This document shows positions 1-8,512 of a stretch of DNA of 64,000 nucleotides, in pieces. The notes below the pieces were generated by a model. The model made no database searches, had not been told where the DNA came from, and worked only from the letters and a program-made list of their open reading frames with translations. A program made the translations under genes and the position numbers. Position 1 is the stretch's first letter. Each line of letters starts with the position of its first letter. The stretch comes from Shewanella atlantica (GTDB lineage Bacteria > Pseudomonadota > Gammaproteobacteria > Enterobacterales > Shewanellaceae): positions 209,267 through 273,266 of the forward strand of contig NZ_RXNV01000005.1 of the NCBI RefSeq assembly GCF_003966265.1. Direction: 5' to 3'.

Positions 1-208
1 CGAAGCGAAGCATCCTCGAAGCGTAGCGCCCTCGAAGCGTAGCGCCCTCGAAGCGTAGCGCCCTCGAAGCGTAGCGCCCTCGAAGCGTAGCGCCCTCGAA
101 GCGAAGCGCCCTCGAAGCGAAGCGCCCTCGAAGCGAAGCGCCCTCGAAGCGAAGCATCCTCGAAGCGTAGCGCCCTCGAAGCGAAGCGCCCTCGAAGCGA
201 AGCGCCCT
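1..208. repeat. 16-bp tandem repeat array, 13 units
   Basis: Thirteen head-to-tail 16-bp units of the form CGAAGCGWAGCGCCCT run from the window edge to 208, ending 2 bp before the metL stop codon. Two positions vary: the W base (T or A), and CGCC versus CATC in units 1 and 10. The order of variants (CATC unit followed by a T unit at 1-2 and again at 10-11) suggests block duplication. The unit is not a multiple of three and no long ORF uses it. The array is cut by the window start, so its true length is unknown. Confidence 0.95.
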
Positions 209-210
209 TT

Positions 211-2598
211 TTACTCCTGTAAAAGGTCCCTGCAGATCTGTGCCAGATCCGATTGCACCGCTGCAGCCGTGACTTCACGCCCGGCTCCGGGCCCCCTGAT
301 AATTAGAGGATTGTCCTGATAGAAGGCACTGCGGATCACAAAGACATTATCGCCCGGAGTCAGATTGGCATAGGCATGGTCTCTATCGACCCACTGGATA
401 CCGACAGACGCCTTTAACTGCCCCTCAATCAGATCCAATCCGGCCACATAACGCAGCACCTTATCCTGCTCCGCCGCAGTCTGAAACTGCTGCAGCATCT
501 CACCATCGAGCTCGGTAATGCGTCCGAGGAATTGTTCCAGTGAGATATCGGCTAATGACGCCGGAACTAAGGAGTTGAGTTCAATATCTTCAAGCTCTAT
601 CTCATGGCCAATCTCGCGAGCCAGAATTAGCAACTTACGTTGCATATCACGGCCGGAAAGGTCATCACGGGGATCGGGCTCGGTGATACCTAAGCCTTTG
701 GCTTCCAGTACTAACTCAGAGAAGGGTTTATTGGCATCGTAATTTTCAAACAACCAGCAAAGGGTTCCTGAAAAGATCCCCCCAACAGCCTCGATACTAT
801 CGCCGCTGTTGTGTAGATCGTTCAACGCGTGCTGTACCGGTAACCCCGCACCACAGCTGGCGTTATAACGCCAAAATAGCCTGCGATTACCCAGTTGCTG
901 CTTAAGCTCACGATAGAAAGCCAGCGGGCCGGAGCCTGCCAGCTTGTTTGCACTTACCACGTGAATACCACGGGCAAAAAATTCAGGGTACTGTAGCGTC
1001 AGTTCGGCACTCGCACTGATATCCAGTGCGACAATTTCATCACAATCCAGTGCTTGCAGCTGTTCAAACAGATGATCATAAAGCCAAGGAGTCGCTTGCT
1101 GTTCAAACTCTTGCTTCCAGGAGGCTAAACCTATCCCCTCCTCTTTCAACAAGGCTTTCTTTGAACTCAATAGGCCGACCAGTTCCACACTGGCTTCCAA
1201 CTCTTTATTCAGGGACGTACGCGCACGAGTAAACAGATCGACCCATGCCTCTCCGATATTTCCCACACCCAGCAAGAGCACACCAATACGTTTACGTGGA
1301 CCGGCACAACGACGGTGCACTTTCTGAGTTAACAGGTTCACTTGCGTAGAGGGCACCAGTGTCACCAGACTCAAGCCGTCATTAAATAGAGGCCTGGCAT
1401 CACGACTCAACAGACGGGCAAAGCCACGGCGATAGAGCTCGGCATCCGCGCTGACGAGGGCGACCAGACCAAGATCTTCACGTAGTAGCAAATCCGATAC
1501 CCCCGGGACTTCAGATTCGAGGATAGCTCGCACCTGCTGCTGATTCTCATGGGTAAATGCCAGCTCAACCCGGCCATGGGCAAGCTTCCAATGAGCCAAG
1601 GGGGTCAGTCCAGACGCTGCCAATAATTCGGCTAAGTTGGAGATCTCGGTAGTGATTCTAAAGTTAAATAGCGACACACTGGTCAGGTTGGTCACCACTG
1701 GCGCACTGGCCGAAGAACTCTTGGGCGCAATCAGGGTAAAGTCGGTATGGGATGCATAACTCGAACGTACCGCTAAGCTGACTTCGGTATCGAAAAGAGG
1801 TTGCAGAGATCGATTATGCAGTACCGGCGAGCCCAGATGAGCGAGGCGGTTTGCCTCATCCAGGGAGAGGCTTTTCAGCAATTTAGCATCGTTGATCTTA
1901 TTGGGATCGGCATTGAATACCCCTTCGACATCAGTCCAGATGGTCACCCGTTCGATGGAGGCCAGACTGGCGATAAGGGTGGCGCTATAATCGGATCCAT
2001 TACGTCCCAGCAACAGAGTTTCACCTCGACTATTGGCACAGATGAACCCCGTGATAATTAATCTTTCATTGGGATGGTCGTTAAGTACTTGCCGAACTCG
2101 CTGACGGGACTCGACTAGCATTACCTGCGGCACGCCACCTTCGTCGGCCAATAGTAACGTTCTGGCATCGACATCACTCGCCGCAACACCGGACTCTCTG
2201 AGCAAGGCCGCCAGCAGGCGCGCGGACCAGCGCTCACCGAAGCTCACCACTTCGCTGCGTTCGTGCTCCTTCAGTTCATCCTGTGAAAACAGGCTGATAA
2301 GCTGGTATTTATCGATCGACAAACGTTCTCTTAAGCTTCTCGCCTGCTCATTTGAGAGCAGCTGCTCGATCAGGTTTTGTTGAAAGCTAATCAAGACCTG
2401 CAGCTCTTCCTGCCAGGGCTGAGCCGTATTTTTTAACTCTAATAATTTATAAAGAAAGTTGGTGCTCTTACCTGCGGCGGAGACTACGACAAGATCGTCG
2501 CTATTGCCGTGCGTGAGAAGGATATGAGCCACACGACGGTAACAATCGGCATCCGCCAGACTGGAACCACCAAATTTATGCAAATGACAACGCGCCAT
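211..2598 (-). CDS. metL: Bifunctional aspartokinase / homoserine dehydrogenase II
   Basis: This 795-aa protein catalyses the first and third steps from aspartate toward methionine and threonine in the cytoplasm. The N-terminal aspartokinase begins with the KFGGSS motif (about residues 8-13). A degenerate regulatory linker follows. The C-terminal homoserine dehydrogenase starts near residue 440 with the Rossmann motif GVGNIG. The length is close to E. coli MetL (about 810 aa). The gene lies 9 bp downstream of metB, so metB-metL is almost certainly one operon under MetJ control. MetL is chosen over ThrA because of the metB/metJ context. The 3' end abuts a 16-bp repeat array and no clear terminator is visible. 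Confidence 0.96.
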   Translation of the reverse strand: MARCHLHKFGGSSLADADCYRRVAHILLTHGNSDDLVVVSAAGKSTNFLYKLLELKNTAQPWQEELQVLISFQQNLIEQLLSNEQARSLRERLSIDKYQLISLFSQDELKEHERSEVVSFGERWSARLLAALLRESGVAASDVDARTLLLADEGGVPQVMLVESRQRVRQVLNDHPNERLIITGFICANSRGETLLLGRNGSDYSATLIASLASIERVTIWTDVEGVFNADPNKINDAKLLKSLSLDEANRLAHLGSPVLHNRSLQPLFDTEVSLAVRSSYASHTDFTLIAPKSSSASAPVVTNLTSVSLFNFRITTEISNLAELLAASGLTPLAHWKLAHGRVELAFTHENQQQVRAILESEVPGVSDLLLREDLGLVALVSADAELYRRGFARLLSRDARPLFNDGLSLVTLVPSTQVNLLTQKVHRRCAGPRKRIGVLLLGVGNIGEAWVDLFTRARTSLNKELEASVELVGLLSSKKALLKEEGIGLASWKQEFEQQATPWLYDHLFEQLQALDCDEIVALDISASAELTLQYPEFFARGIHVVSANKLAGSGPLAFYRELKQQLGNRRLFWRYNASCGAGLPVQHALNDLHNSGDSIEAVGGIFSGTLCWLFENYDANKPFSELVLEAKGLGITEPDPRDDLSGRDMQRKLLILAREIGHEIELEDIELNSLVPASLADISLEQFLGRITELDGEMLQQFQTAAEQDKVLRYVAGLDLIEGQLKASVGIQWVDRDHAYANLTPGDNVFVIRSAFYQDNPLIIRGPGAGREVTAAAVQSDLAQICRDLLQE

Positions 2599-2607
2599 TT
2601 CAAACTC

Positions 2608-3774
2608 CTATTTAGTAACGGCCAATGCCGCAGCAAGTCCAGCCTGTATATCAGCAACTAAATCATCTGCATCTTCAATTCCTACAGAAAGACGGATAAG
2701 GGTATCTTTCACCCCGGCTTCGGCTCGAGCCTCAGGCTCCATTGCTCTATGGGTCATTGTCGCAGGAACCGCGACTAAACTCTCTACCCCACCTAAACTT
2801 TCTGCGACGGAGAACACGCTAAGTTTCCCGAGGAAGGCCACTAATTCGGCTTCCCCCCCCTTTAGTTCGAAACTTAACATTGCGCCGAAGCCTTTTTGTT
2901 GTTTCGCGGCGATCTCATGACCAGGATGATCTTTTAATCCCGGATAATATACTTTTTCGACAGCACTACTCGCTGTCAGCGTATCCAGTACTCTTTGGGC
3001 GTTCGCCTGATGCTCTCGAATGCGTACTGCAAGAGTACGAATACCGCGCAATGTCAGGTAGCTATCGAACGCCGAGCCGGTCAAGCCTAAGGTATTTGAC
3101 CACCAGTGCAGTAACTCCCCTAACTCCTCGTCTTTAGCCACCACGGCGCCGCCAACCACATCACTGTGTCCGTTGATGTATTTGGTCGTAGAGTGAATCA
3201 CGATATCCGCCCCGAGCAGCAGTGGTTGTTGCAAGATAGGAGAAAGGAAAGTGTTGTCTACCACAACGAGAGCCCCGACGGCATGACTCGCTGTCGCGAT
3301 AGCCTCGATATCAACCACGCGCAACAGTGGGTTCGAAGGTGTCTCAAGCCAGACCATCTTAGGCTGCTGCGCTATGGCATCCTTCAGGGCTAATTCATCG
3401 GTCTGGTCGATAACAGCCAACTTAAACTGGCCTTTCTTCGCTAAATTGGTAAACAGACGGTAGCTACCACCATAGCAGTCATGGGGGACCACCAACAGAT
3501 CATCGGGACCTAACAGACTCGTCACCAGGGTAATTGCGGCCATCCCTGTGCAGGTCACAACGCCTGTAGCCCCCTTTTCTAATCCGGCGATCGCATCACC
3601 AAGGATTGAACGGGTCGGATTACCCGAACGACTATAATCAAAATCTCTGGGATTCTTGTGTCCGTCAAAAGAGTAATTAGTAGAAAGGTAGATTGGTGGT
3701 ACGACCGCACCATGCTGAGTATCGGACTCAATCCCTTGACGGACTGCAATTGTGGCTAACTTACGTTCGGTCAT
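2608..3774 (-). CDS. metB: Cystathionine gamma-synthase
   Basis: This 388-aa PLP enzyme of the Cys/Met-metabolism family condenses an activated homoserine with cysteine to form cystathionine in transsulfuration toward methionine. The PLP lysine is Lys198 in the STTKYINGHSD motif, and YSRSGNPTR near residue 47 is the family substrate/PLP-phosphate motif. It is the first gene of metB-metL and is divergent from metJ across a 233-bp region with MetJ boxes. MetC or MetY homologues share the fold, but the pairing with metL and the 388-aa length favour MetB. Confidence 0.95.
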   Translation of the reverse strand: MTERKLATIAVRQGIESDTQHGAVVPPIYLSTNYSFDGHKNPRDFDYSRSGNPTRSILGDAIAGLEKGATGVVTCTGMAAITLVTSLLGPDDLLVVPHDCYGGSYRLFTNLAKKGQFKLAVIDQTDELALKDAIAQQPKMVWLETPSNPLLRVVDIEAIATASHAVGALVVVDNTFLSPILQQPLLLGADIVIHSTTKYINGHSDVVGGAVVAKDEELGELLHWWSNTLGLTGSAFDSYLTLRGIRTLAVRIREHQANAQRVLDTLTASSAVEKVYYPGLKDHPGHEIAAKQQKGFGAMLSFELKGGEAELVAFLGKLSVFSVAESLGGVESLVAVPATMTHRAMEPEARAEAGVKDTLIRLSVGIEDADDLVADIQAGLAAALAVTK

Positions 3775-3829
3775 CTACATCTCCTAAACTATTTACTGAA
3801 CATCATACTTCATTTCAATTGACACAAAT

Positions 3830-3853
3830 AGATGTCTGGACGTCTAAATGTAC
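3830..3853. promoter_or_regulatory. MetJ operator, metB-proximal met boxes
   Basis: Three adjacent 8-mers resemble the met box AGACGTCT: AGATGTCT, GGACGTCT and the weaker AAATGTAC. They lie 56 bp upstream of metB, just upstream of a plausible minus-strand -10 (TATGAT, complement of 3802-3807). This placement fits MetJ repression of metB-metL. The match to tandem met boxes is direct; binding is inferred from family knowledge. Confidence 0.8.
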
Positions 3854-3883
3854 CTAAGCTAAAAGCCGTCGTCAACAACTTAT

Positions 3884-3915
3884 AGCCATTTAGACGTCCA
3901 AACATATAGAAATCT
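3884..3915. promoter_or_regulatory. MetJ operator, metJ-proximal met boxes
   Basis: Four contiguous 8-mers resemble the met box: AGCCATTT, AGACGTCC (nearly perfect), AAACATAT and AGAAATCT. The run sits 93 bp upstream of the metJ start codon and just before a possible -35 (TTGCAA, 3918-3923). This fits MetJ autoregulation. The two outer boxes are weak, as is usual for cooperative MetJ arrays. Confidence 0.75.
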
Positions 3916-4007
3916 ATTTGCAATTGTCGCAAATAAGAGGCAATAATTTGACTGTACAAATTAAAGGGTTAAAATCTGCCCCGAATTTTGAATTTACAGG
4001 TGAGTCA

Positions 4008-4322
4008 ATGACTGAGTGGAATGGCGATTATATCAGCCCATATGCTGAACACGGCAAGAAGAATGAACAGGTAAAGAAGATTACCGTGTCAATTCCCTTG
4101 AAAGTGCTTAAGGTTCTGACGGATGAGCGTACTCGTCGTCAGGTCAATAACCTGCGCCACGCTACTAACAGTGAACTCCTGTGTGAAGCATTTTTACATG
4201 CCTATACCGGTCAGCCGTTACCAAATGATGAAGACCTGTCTAAAGATAAGCCAGACAGTATTCCGGCCGAGGTGAAACGTTTGATGGATGAGATGGGAAT
4301 TGAGTGGGAAGATGTAGAGTAA
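4008..4322 (+). CDS. metJ: Methionine repressor MetJ
   Basis: This 104-aa ribbon-helix-helix repressor uses S-adenosylmethionine as corepressor and binds tandem met boxes. The sequence is nearly superimposable on E. coli MetJ: a [12 protein letters not shown]-terminus, the DNA-contacting strand [13 protein letters not shown], and the helix [20 protein letters not shown]. The reading frame is open upstream to 3918, but the ATG at 4008 reproduces the usual MetJ N-terminus and has an AGGTGAG ribosome-binding site, so it is chosen. The gene is divergent from metB-metL and the intergenic boxes predict autoregulation. Confidence 0.97.
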   Translation: MTEWNGDYISPYAEHGKKNEQVKKITVSIPLKVLKVLTDERTRRQVNNLRHATNSELLCEAFLHAYTGQPLPNDEDLSKDKPDSIPAEVKRLMDEMGIEWEDVE

Positions 4323-4356
4323 CACCAATTTCATTAAATACTTGTTCAGTCAGTTT

Positions 4357-4385
4357 CAGGGATCGCTATGCGATCCCTGTCTGTT
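4357..4385 (+). terminator. Hairpin terminator candidate after metJ
   Basis: A perfect 10-bp stem (CAGGGATCGC, TAT loop, GCGATCCCTG) lies 35 bp after the metJ stop. The following bases are T-rich but not a clean U-tract (TCTGTTTCTGT), so factor-independent termination is likely but not certain. Confidence 0.6.
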
Positions 4386-4457
4386 TCTGTCGTTCATGAT
4401 TTAAGATAGATTGCTTTTCAATAACATTACCTACAGGCTTAACCGAGAGAAGATGCA

Positions 4458-5192
4458 GTGCTTTCAATAATCGACCCAACCAGCTTACTCTTAGCCTCGA
4501 TCATCATCTTCTTCGGTGCCCTCACCCAAAGTCTTATCGGTTTCGGTCTTGCTGTCGTGGCAACCCCCTTACTCTATCTCGTCGATCCACAACTGGTGCC
4601 GGCTCCCGTTATTTTTATGGGGTTTTCTATTTCATTGCTGACACTCTTCAGGGAACGTACCTCTCTGGAATTTAACGGGTTGCAATATGCTCTGCTCGGC
4701 CGTATTCCAGGCGGTTTTCTTGGGGCAGCCTTACTGATATTTGCCCCTCAGCCCGTTCTGGGGCTGGCAATAGCCTCAATCGTTGCCGCAGCCGTCATTC
4801 TCAGTCTGCTAAAGTTCAACTTAAAGGTTAATCGCAAAAGCTTATTTGCCGCCGGATTCGTATCAGGAATATTCGGCAACGTTGCCGCTATCGGAGGGCC
4901 ACCTATGGCGATATTGCTTTCAGGCAGAGATGCAAAGCAGTTTCGGGCCGCACTCTCGGCTTTCTTTATCTTTAGCTCCACGATCGCTCTGGTGATCTTA
5001 GCCATAACCGGGTTATTGACTATCGAACACCTATGGTTGTCACTGATGTTATTGCCTGGAGTGATATTGGGCTATCTGGTCTCGGGACGCTTGGTTGGCT
5101 ATATAGATAAAAATAAAACCAGAAAAATAACTCTACTACTCTGCTCTGTGAGTGCCTTGGTGTTGACCATAAAGTCGATAGCGGAACTATAG
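4458..5192 (+). CDS. TSUP (TauE/SafE) family membrane permease
   Basis: This 244-aa integral membrane protein has about seven or eight hydrophobic segments. It shows the family pattern: N-terminal FFGALTQSLIGFGLAVVATPLL and a second repeat GFVSGIFGNVAAIGGPPMAILL, both with the Gly/Pro-rich re-entrant motif. TSUP proteins export or import sulfite, sulfoacetate and other small sulfur-containing or organic anions; the substrate cannot be read from the sequence. It starts at GTG 4458 because the nearby ATG at 4453 soon meets a stop; GAGAGAAG upstream can serve as ribosome-binding site. Its position beside met genes and psrCBA suggests, but does not prove, sulfur-compound transport. Confidence 0.85.
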   Translation: MLSIIDPTSLLLASIIIFFGALTQSLIGFGLAVVATPLLYLVDPQLVPAPVIFMGFSISLLTLFRERTSLEFNGLQYALLGRIPGGFLGAALLIFAPQPVLGLAIASIVAAAVILSLLKFNLKVNRKSLFAAGFVSGIFGNVAAIGGPPMAILLSGRDAKQFRAALSAFFIFSSTIALVILAITGLLTIEHLWLSLMLLPGVILGYLVSGRLVGYIDKNKTRKITLLLCSVSALVLTIKSIAEL

Positions 5193-5210
5193 GAAGTAAA
5201 AGTAAGAAAC

Positions 5211-5251
5211 GGTAAGCGGTAAGCGGTAAGCGGTAAGCGGTAAGCGGTAAG
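5211..5251. repeat. 7-bp tandem repeat (GGTAAGC), 5.9 copies
   Basis: Five perfect GGTAAGC units plus a partial sixth begin 18 bp after the TSUP permease stop codon. It is one of four 7-bp arrays in this window, each just downstream of a gene. Confidence 0.95.
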
Positions 5252-5362
5252 TAAAACAGAGTTTTGTCTGTTGTCATTCTGAATTTATTTCAGAATCCAG
5301 CAGTTTAATCTCTGACTTACAGCTTACAACTTTCTTTGCCCTATCTTTAGCTCATGACTGCT

Positions 5363-6556
5363 TTAAAAATGATAAGAGGTTTGCAGTACACCGCCTATCG
5401 CATCATCGCTGCCAACCATGCCAGTTAAATCCAGATAAAAAACCTGCCCAATCGCAAAGCCGGTACCTAAAGAGTAAATGTTCGAAGTATTATCCTTCAT
5501 ATCGTGTCGGTAACCCAGACGCAGTGCCAACCAATCCGTCGCTCTCATCTCCCCACCTAAGCGCCAGTACTGAGTCCCGCCTATCTCATCGAAACGCTTA
5601 TGAGAATTAAGATCGATATCCGATGTAAATGTGAGCTTATCCCAATCATAGGCAACACCTGCGGTAAACAGGGGTTCAACCTGATAAGTGAATCTTCGTC
5701 CTTGAGCTTCAACAGTTTCCACATCTTTGCTAATTAAGTTACGACCAGATAACCCTAGAACAAGTCCCTCTACTGGCTCCATGGCCACACCAATATCCAG
5801 ATTAAATGTCGTCTCATCATTTCTGTACTTAGAATCATTGAAATCACTTGAATCGAAGTTATTCGCACTCACCACATAGTTATAGGTATCTATGCGCTGA
5901 AGCTTAGGGGACACCCCAACCATAACCGGCATATTAACGATAGAAAGAGGAAAGCTTAATGCCACTCCAAAGTCAGAAACTGCACCAGCAATGACAGCGC
6001 CTTGGGAGTCCAGATCTGAAATCTCGGGGGGATTATTGGGATCAAGTGCAGTTAATTCGTCTATATCTGATTGCTCTACAACGGCGACACCAATGGCATC
6101 GATATAACTCTTATAGAAAACAGCCATTGGGACCTTTTGATTAGGGATAACCACAGAGGCCCCAATCCCGGCACTCACATAGGCAGTGTTACCTTTTAAC
6201 GACTCGAGATCGCCAATCAACTCAACGCGAAAACTATCTATTGCTGCCGCGTCTCCCGCTGAAATCGCCGCATCTAAACCATCATATGAAGCCTCCAAAT
6301 CATCGAACTTATCAACCATCTGATCTTTATCAGCTCCATCTGCTCCTAATACTGGCAGTAAAAGAACAAAATCATTAAATTTGGGAGCATGTAATGCAAG
6401 CAGAGCCGGGTTAATAAACGCCGCCCCTTCTCTGTTAGAAGACGCAACTCCTGCTCCGCCCATAGCATCGCTACGAGCCTCATAATACTGCTGGCCTGCT
6501 GATGCGGAGAAAGGTAATAATAAAGCACAGCACAAGGCTAATTTTGATATTTTCAT
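5363..6556 (-). CDS. TraF-like outer-membrane beta-barrel protein
   Basis: This 397-aa protein has a Sec signal peptide (MKISKLALCCALLLPFSASA) followed by a motif typical of FadL-like and TraF_2 family outer-membrane barrels, RSDAMGGAGVASSNREGAAFINPALL. The C-terminus ends in alternating aromatic strands and a terminal F (TSYHF), the usual signature of a protein inserted by the Bam machinery. Databases often name this family conjugal transfer protein TraF, but no other conjugation gene is present, so that role is unlikely. The function is unknown; transport of a hydrophobic compound is one possibility. It is monocistronic, with ATG 6556 preceded by AAGGGATG. Confidence 0.75.
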   Translation of the reverse strand: MKISKLALCCALLLPFSASAGQQYYEARSDAMGGAGVASSNREGAAFINPALLALHAPKFNDFVLLLPVLGADGADKDQMVDKFDDLEASYDGLDAAISAGDAAAIDSFRVELIGDLESLKGNTAYVSAGIGASVVIPNQKVPMAVFYKSYIDAIGVAVVEQSDIDELTALDPNNPPEISDLDSQGAVIAGAVSDFGVALSFPLSIVNMPVMVGVSPKLQRIDTYNYVVSANNFDSSDFNDSKYRNDETTFNLDIGVAMEPVEGLVLGLSGRNLISKDVETVEAQGRRFTYQVEPLFTAGVAYDWDKLTFTSDIDLNSHKRFDEIGGTQYWRLGGEMRATDWLALRLGYRHDMKDNTSNIYSLGTGFAIGQVFYLDLTGMVGSDDAIGGVLQTSYHF

Positions 6557-6989
6557 CCATTCATCCCTTATCTTTATTTTAATTCTTACTGCATTGATAC
6601 CCTCTATGACTTAGTGCGGTGAGCCAAAAGCCAAAAAGCATAAGACAGTCGAATTTAAAGATAGCTCAACAATTAAAATCGTGTGCGATAAACGTTAAAA
6701 AAAACAAACAAATTTAGCTAAGTTAATTGCTAAATAATTCAAATAGTATTTCACCATTTGTATCCATGAAAACTAATCGATTGAAATTAATCTTTTTTGC
6801 AAAACAGCGAAACAATTACCGGGCAGTAAAATCGAAGCGGTAAGTATCTTGGTACAAATTTAGGACATGATGATTAATAGCCAGAATTTTGCTGAGTGTG
6901 CCTTTGTGTAGAAACGGCTAATTTCTCTGTCAGTAAAAAAGCCCGGATATTACGTCCGGGCTCAGCTGATAGTGAAAACTATTCTAAAG
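6557..6989. other. AT-rich intergenic region between traF-like gene and psrC
   Basis: This 433-bp gene-free stretch carries the promoter side of the TraF-like gene and the 3' side of psrCBA. Apart from the hairpin at 6940-6962, I see only AT-rich sequence with poly-A patches near 6697 and no convincing ORF, repeat or operator. Confidence 0.6.
6934..6962 (-). terminator. Rho-independent terminator of psrABC
   Basis: An 8-bp stem (AGCCCGGA / TCCGGGCT) with a 7-nt loop is preceded on the plus strand by seven A residues. Read on the minus strand this gives a GC-rich hairpin followed by a U-tract, 27 bp after the psrC stop. Confidence 0.85.
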
Positions 6990-7931
6990 CTAGTAAATGT
7001 AACTCTGTCCGGCGTAAAGAATGAAATGACGCAATGCCAACACTCCGGTTAACCCTGAACAAGCCACCATCAACATCGCACCTTTAGTGTGGCGTGTAGC
7101 CGTAGGCATCAGCATAGACAGCAGAGGAACGCCGAAGCCGATACCCACGACACCAATCCAGAACACCCCTGCCCACACACCTGTGGTGAGAGATGCCAGC
7201 GCCAGAGCTGCAGCCCCCCCCTTGAAGTACAAGGCGCAGAACAACATGAACAGGAACATGATCTCAGTTGCCATCACTGGTAATTCCAGGGCATGCATCC
7301 GGCTAAGCTCTTTATCATGGTTATCGACTTTGAACATCAACAGAGCAACCACAGAGTTTGCCGCCGCGCCGGCCGATAATCCCGAAACCAGGAAGAGCGC
7401 CGGCAATACAGCCGTATTGAGCATAGGGTAAGCATTCATCGCCGAGATCAAAAAGCCTGTATATGCACCGACACCGACAGCCAGTATAAACAGCATCACT
7501 TCAATCGCCTTACGCCAGCCCATCAGCATATGTGCAACCGGGCTCAGGAAGCCTAGTCCCCATTTGGGCAACTCGTCTCGCAGCACGATTAGACCATAGG
7601 CGATACCTAAGGGCGTGTAGACCAAAAGCGCCAGCACACCAAGCGCCATCACCGACTGGAAATTATAGTTGACCAGGATAACCCAGAAGTGGAAAGGCTT
7701 AGTCAAGTCGAACACCAGACATGCCAGACCTAAGCTAATCGCCACCGGACCGATAATTGCCGCCGCCTTAAGGATCGGACTCTCCGTTAGCTTATCTTTA
7801 CTGTACCAGCGCATGCCTATGCCGATCAGCACGCTACCGGCCGACAGGCCTGCCATAAACAGATAAACTGCGATGACCCAGTTCCATGTGACCGGATCGT
7901 ATTGCGCCATATCTCCCCATGTATTGTTCAT
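6990..7931 (-). CDS. psrC: Polysulfide/thiosulfate reductase membrane subunit, NrfD family
   Basis: This 313-aa polytopic membrane protein of the NrfD/PsrC family has about eight hydrophobic helices. It is the quinol-oxidising membrane anchor that passes electrons to the PsrB iron-sulfur subunit. The NrfD-type sequence (FMAGLSAGSVLIGIGMRWY near the N-terminus) differs from the cytochrome b-type PhsC of Salmonella, so the complex is better described as Psr-type. Its start overlaps the psrB stop by 4 bp (7928-7931), indicating translational coupling. A terminator follows at 6940-6962. No haem ligands are expected for this family. Confidence 0.92.
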   Translation of the reverse strand: MNNTWGDMAQYDPVTWNWVIAVYLFMAGLSAGSVLIGIGMRWYSKDKLTESPILKAAAIIGPVAISLGLACLVFDLTKPFHFWVILVNYNFQSVMALGVLALLVYTPLGIAYGLIVLRDELPKWGLGFLSPVAHMLMGWRKAIEVMLFILAVGVGAYTGFLISAMNAYPMLNTAVLPALFLVSGLSAGAAANSVVALLMFKVDNHDKELSRMHALELPVMATEIMFLFMLFCALYFKGGAAALALASLTTGVWAGVFWIGVVGIGFGVPLLSMLMPTATRHTKGAMLMVACSGLTGVLALRHFILYAGQSYIY

Positions 7932-8500
7932 GACTCTATCCCCCCTCTCTTAGTCGGAATACGATAGATCCTGGGCTTAGTGCCGAGGTGAATCTTATCC
8001 TGATAACTTGGCTTAGTATTGAGTAACTTGGCAACCTCACTGTCAGGCTCATTGGCATCGCCGAATGTCAACGCATCGGTCGGACAAACAGTAACGCAGG
8101 CCGGTAACTCGCCACGAGCCAATCGAGTGTCTTTACAGAAATTACACTTATCTGTTGCCTTGGTTTCCGGGTTGACGAAACGTACCTTGTAAGGACAAGC
8201 CGCCACACAATACATGCAGCCAACACACTTATCTTCCTTAATGGTAACTATGCCGTCCTCGCCAACATAGGCGGCTCCGGTCGGACAAACCTTGACACAA
8301 GGTGCATCTTCACACTGCTGACACGATACCCTGTGGTACTTAAAATGCAGGTTTGGCGCATCCCCAAATGGTCCTTCCACCCTGACTTGCAAGCGTGTCA
8401 CTCCCTCAGGGGTTCCATTTTCACTGCGACACGCCACATTACAGGCCTGGCAGCCGATGCACTTGTTTTCATCGTGCACCATTACATAACGTTTATTCAT
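7928..8500 (-). CDS. psrB: Polysulfide/thiosulfate reductase iron-sulfur subunit
   Basis: This 190-aa ferredoxin-like electron-transfer subunit has four [4Fe-4S] cysteine groups: CIGCQACNVAC, CQQCEDAPCVKVCP, CVGCMYCVAACP and the split CNFC...CVTVCP. It relays electrons from PsrC to the molybdopterin site of PsrA. There is no signal peptide, as expected for a subunit exported with its Tat-dependent partner. It lies 12 bp downstream of psrA with an upstream GGAGG, and overlaps psrC by 4 bp. Confidence 0.95.
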   Translation of the reverse strand: MNKRYVMVHDENKCIGCQACNVACRSENGTPEGVTRLQVRVEGPFGDAPNLHFKYHRVSCQQCEDAPCVKVCPTGAAYVGEDGIVTIKEDKCVGCMYCVAACPYKVRFVNPETKATDKCNFCKDTRLARGELPACVTVCPTDALTFGDANEPDSEVAKLLNTKPSYQDKIHLGTKPRIYRIPTKRGGIES

Positions 8501-8512
8501 AACTGCCTCCGA

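Noticed and set aside
204..230. Hairpin around the metL stop as terminator (CTTTTTAC...GTAAAAG)
   Set aside because: It overlaps the coding end and is AT-rich and short, with no U-tract on the minus strand.
5363..6556. Conjugation-related island suggested by the TraF-like gene
   Set aside because: No relaxase, pilus or coupling-protein gene is present within the window, and the gene is flanked by ordinary chromosomal genes.
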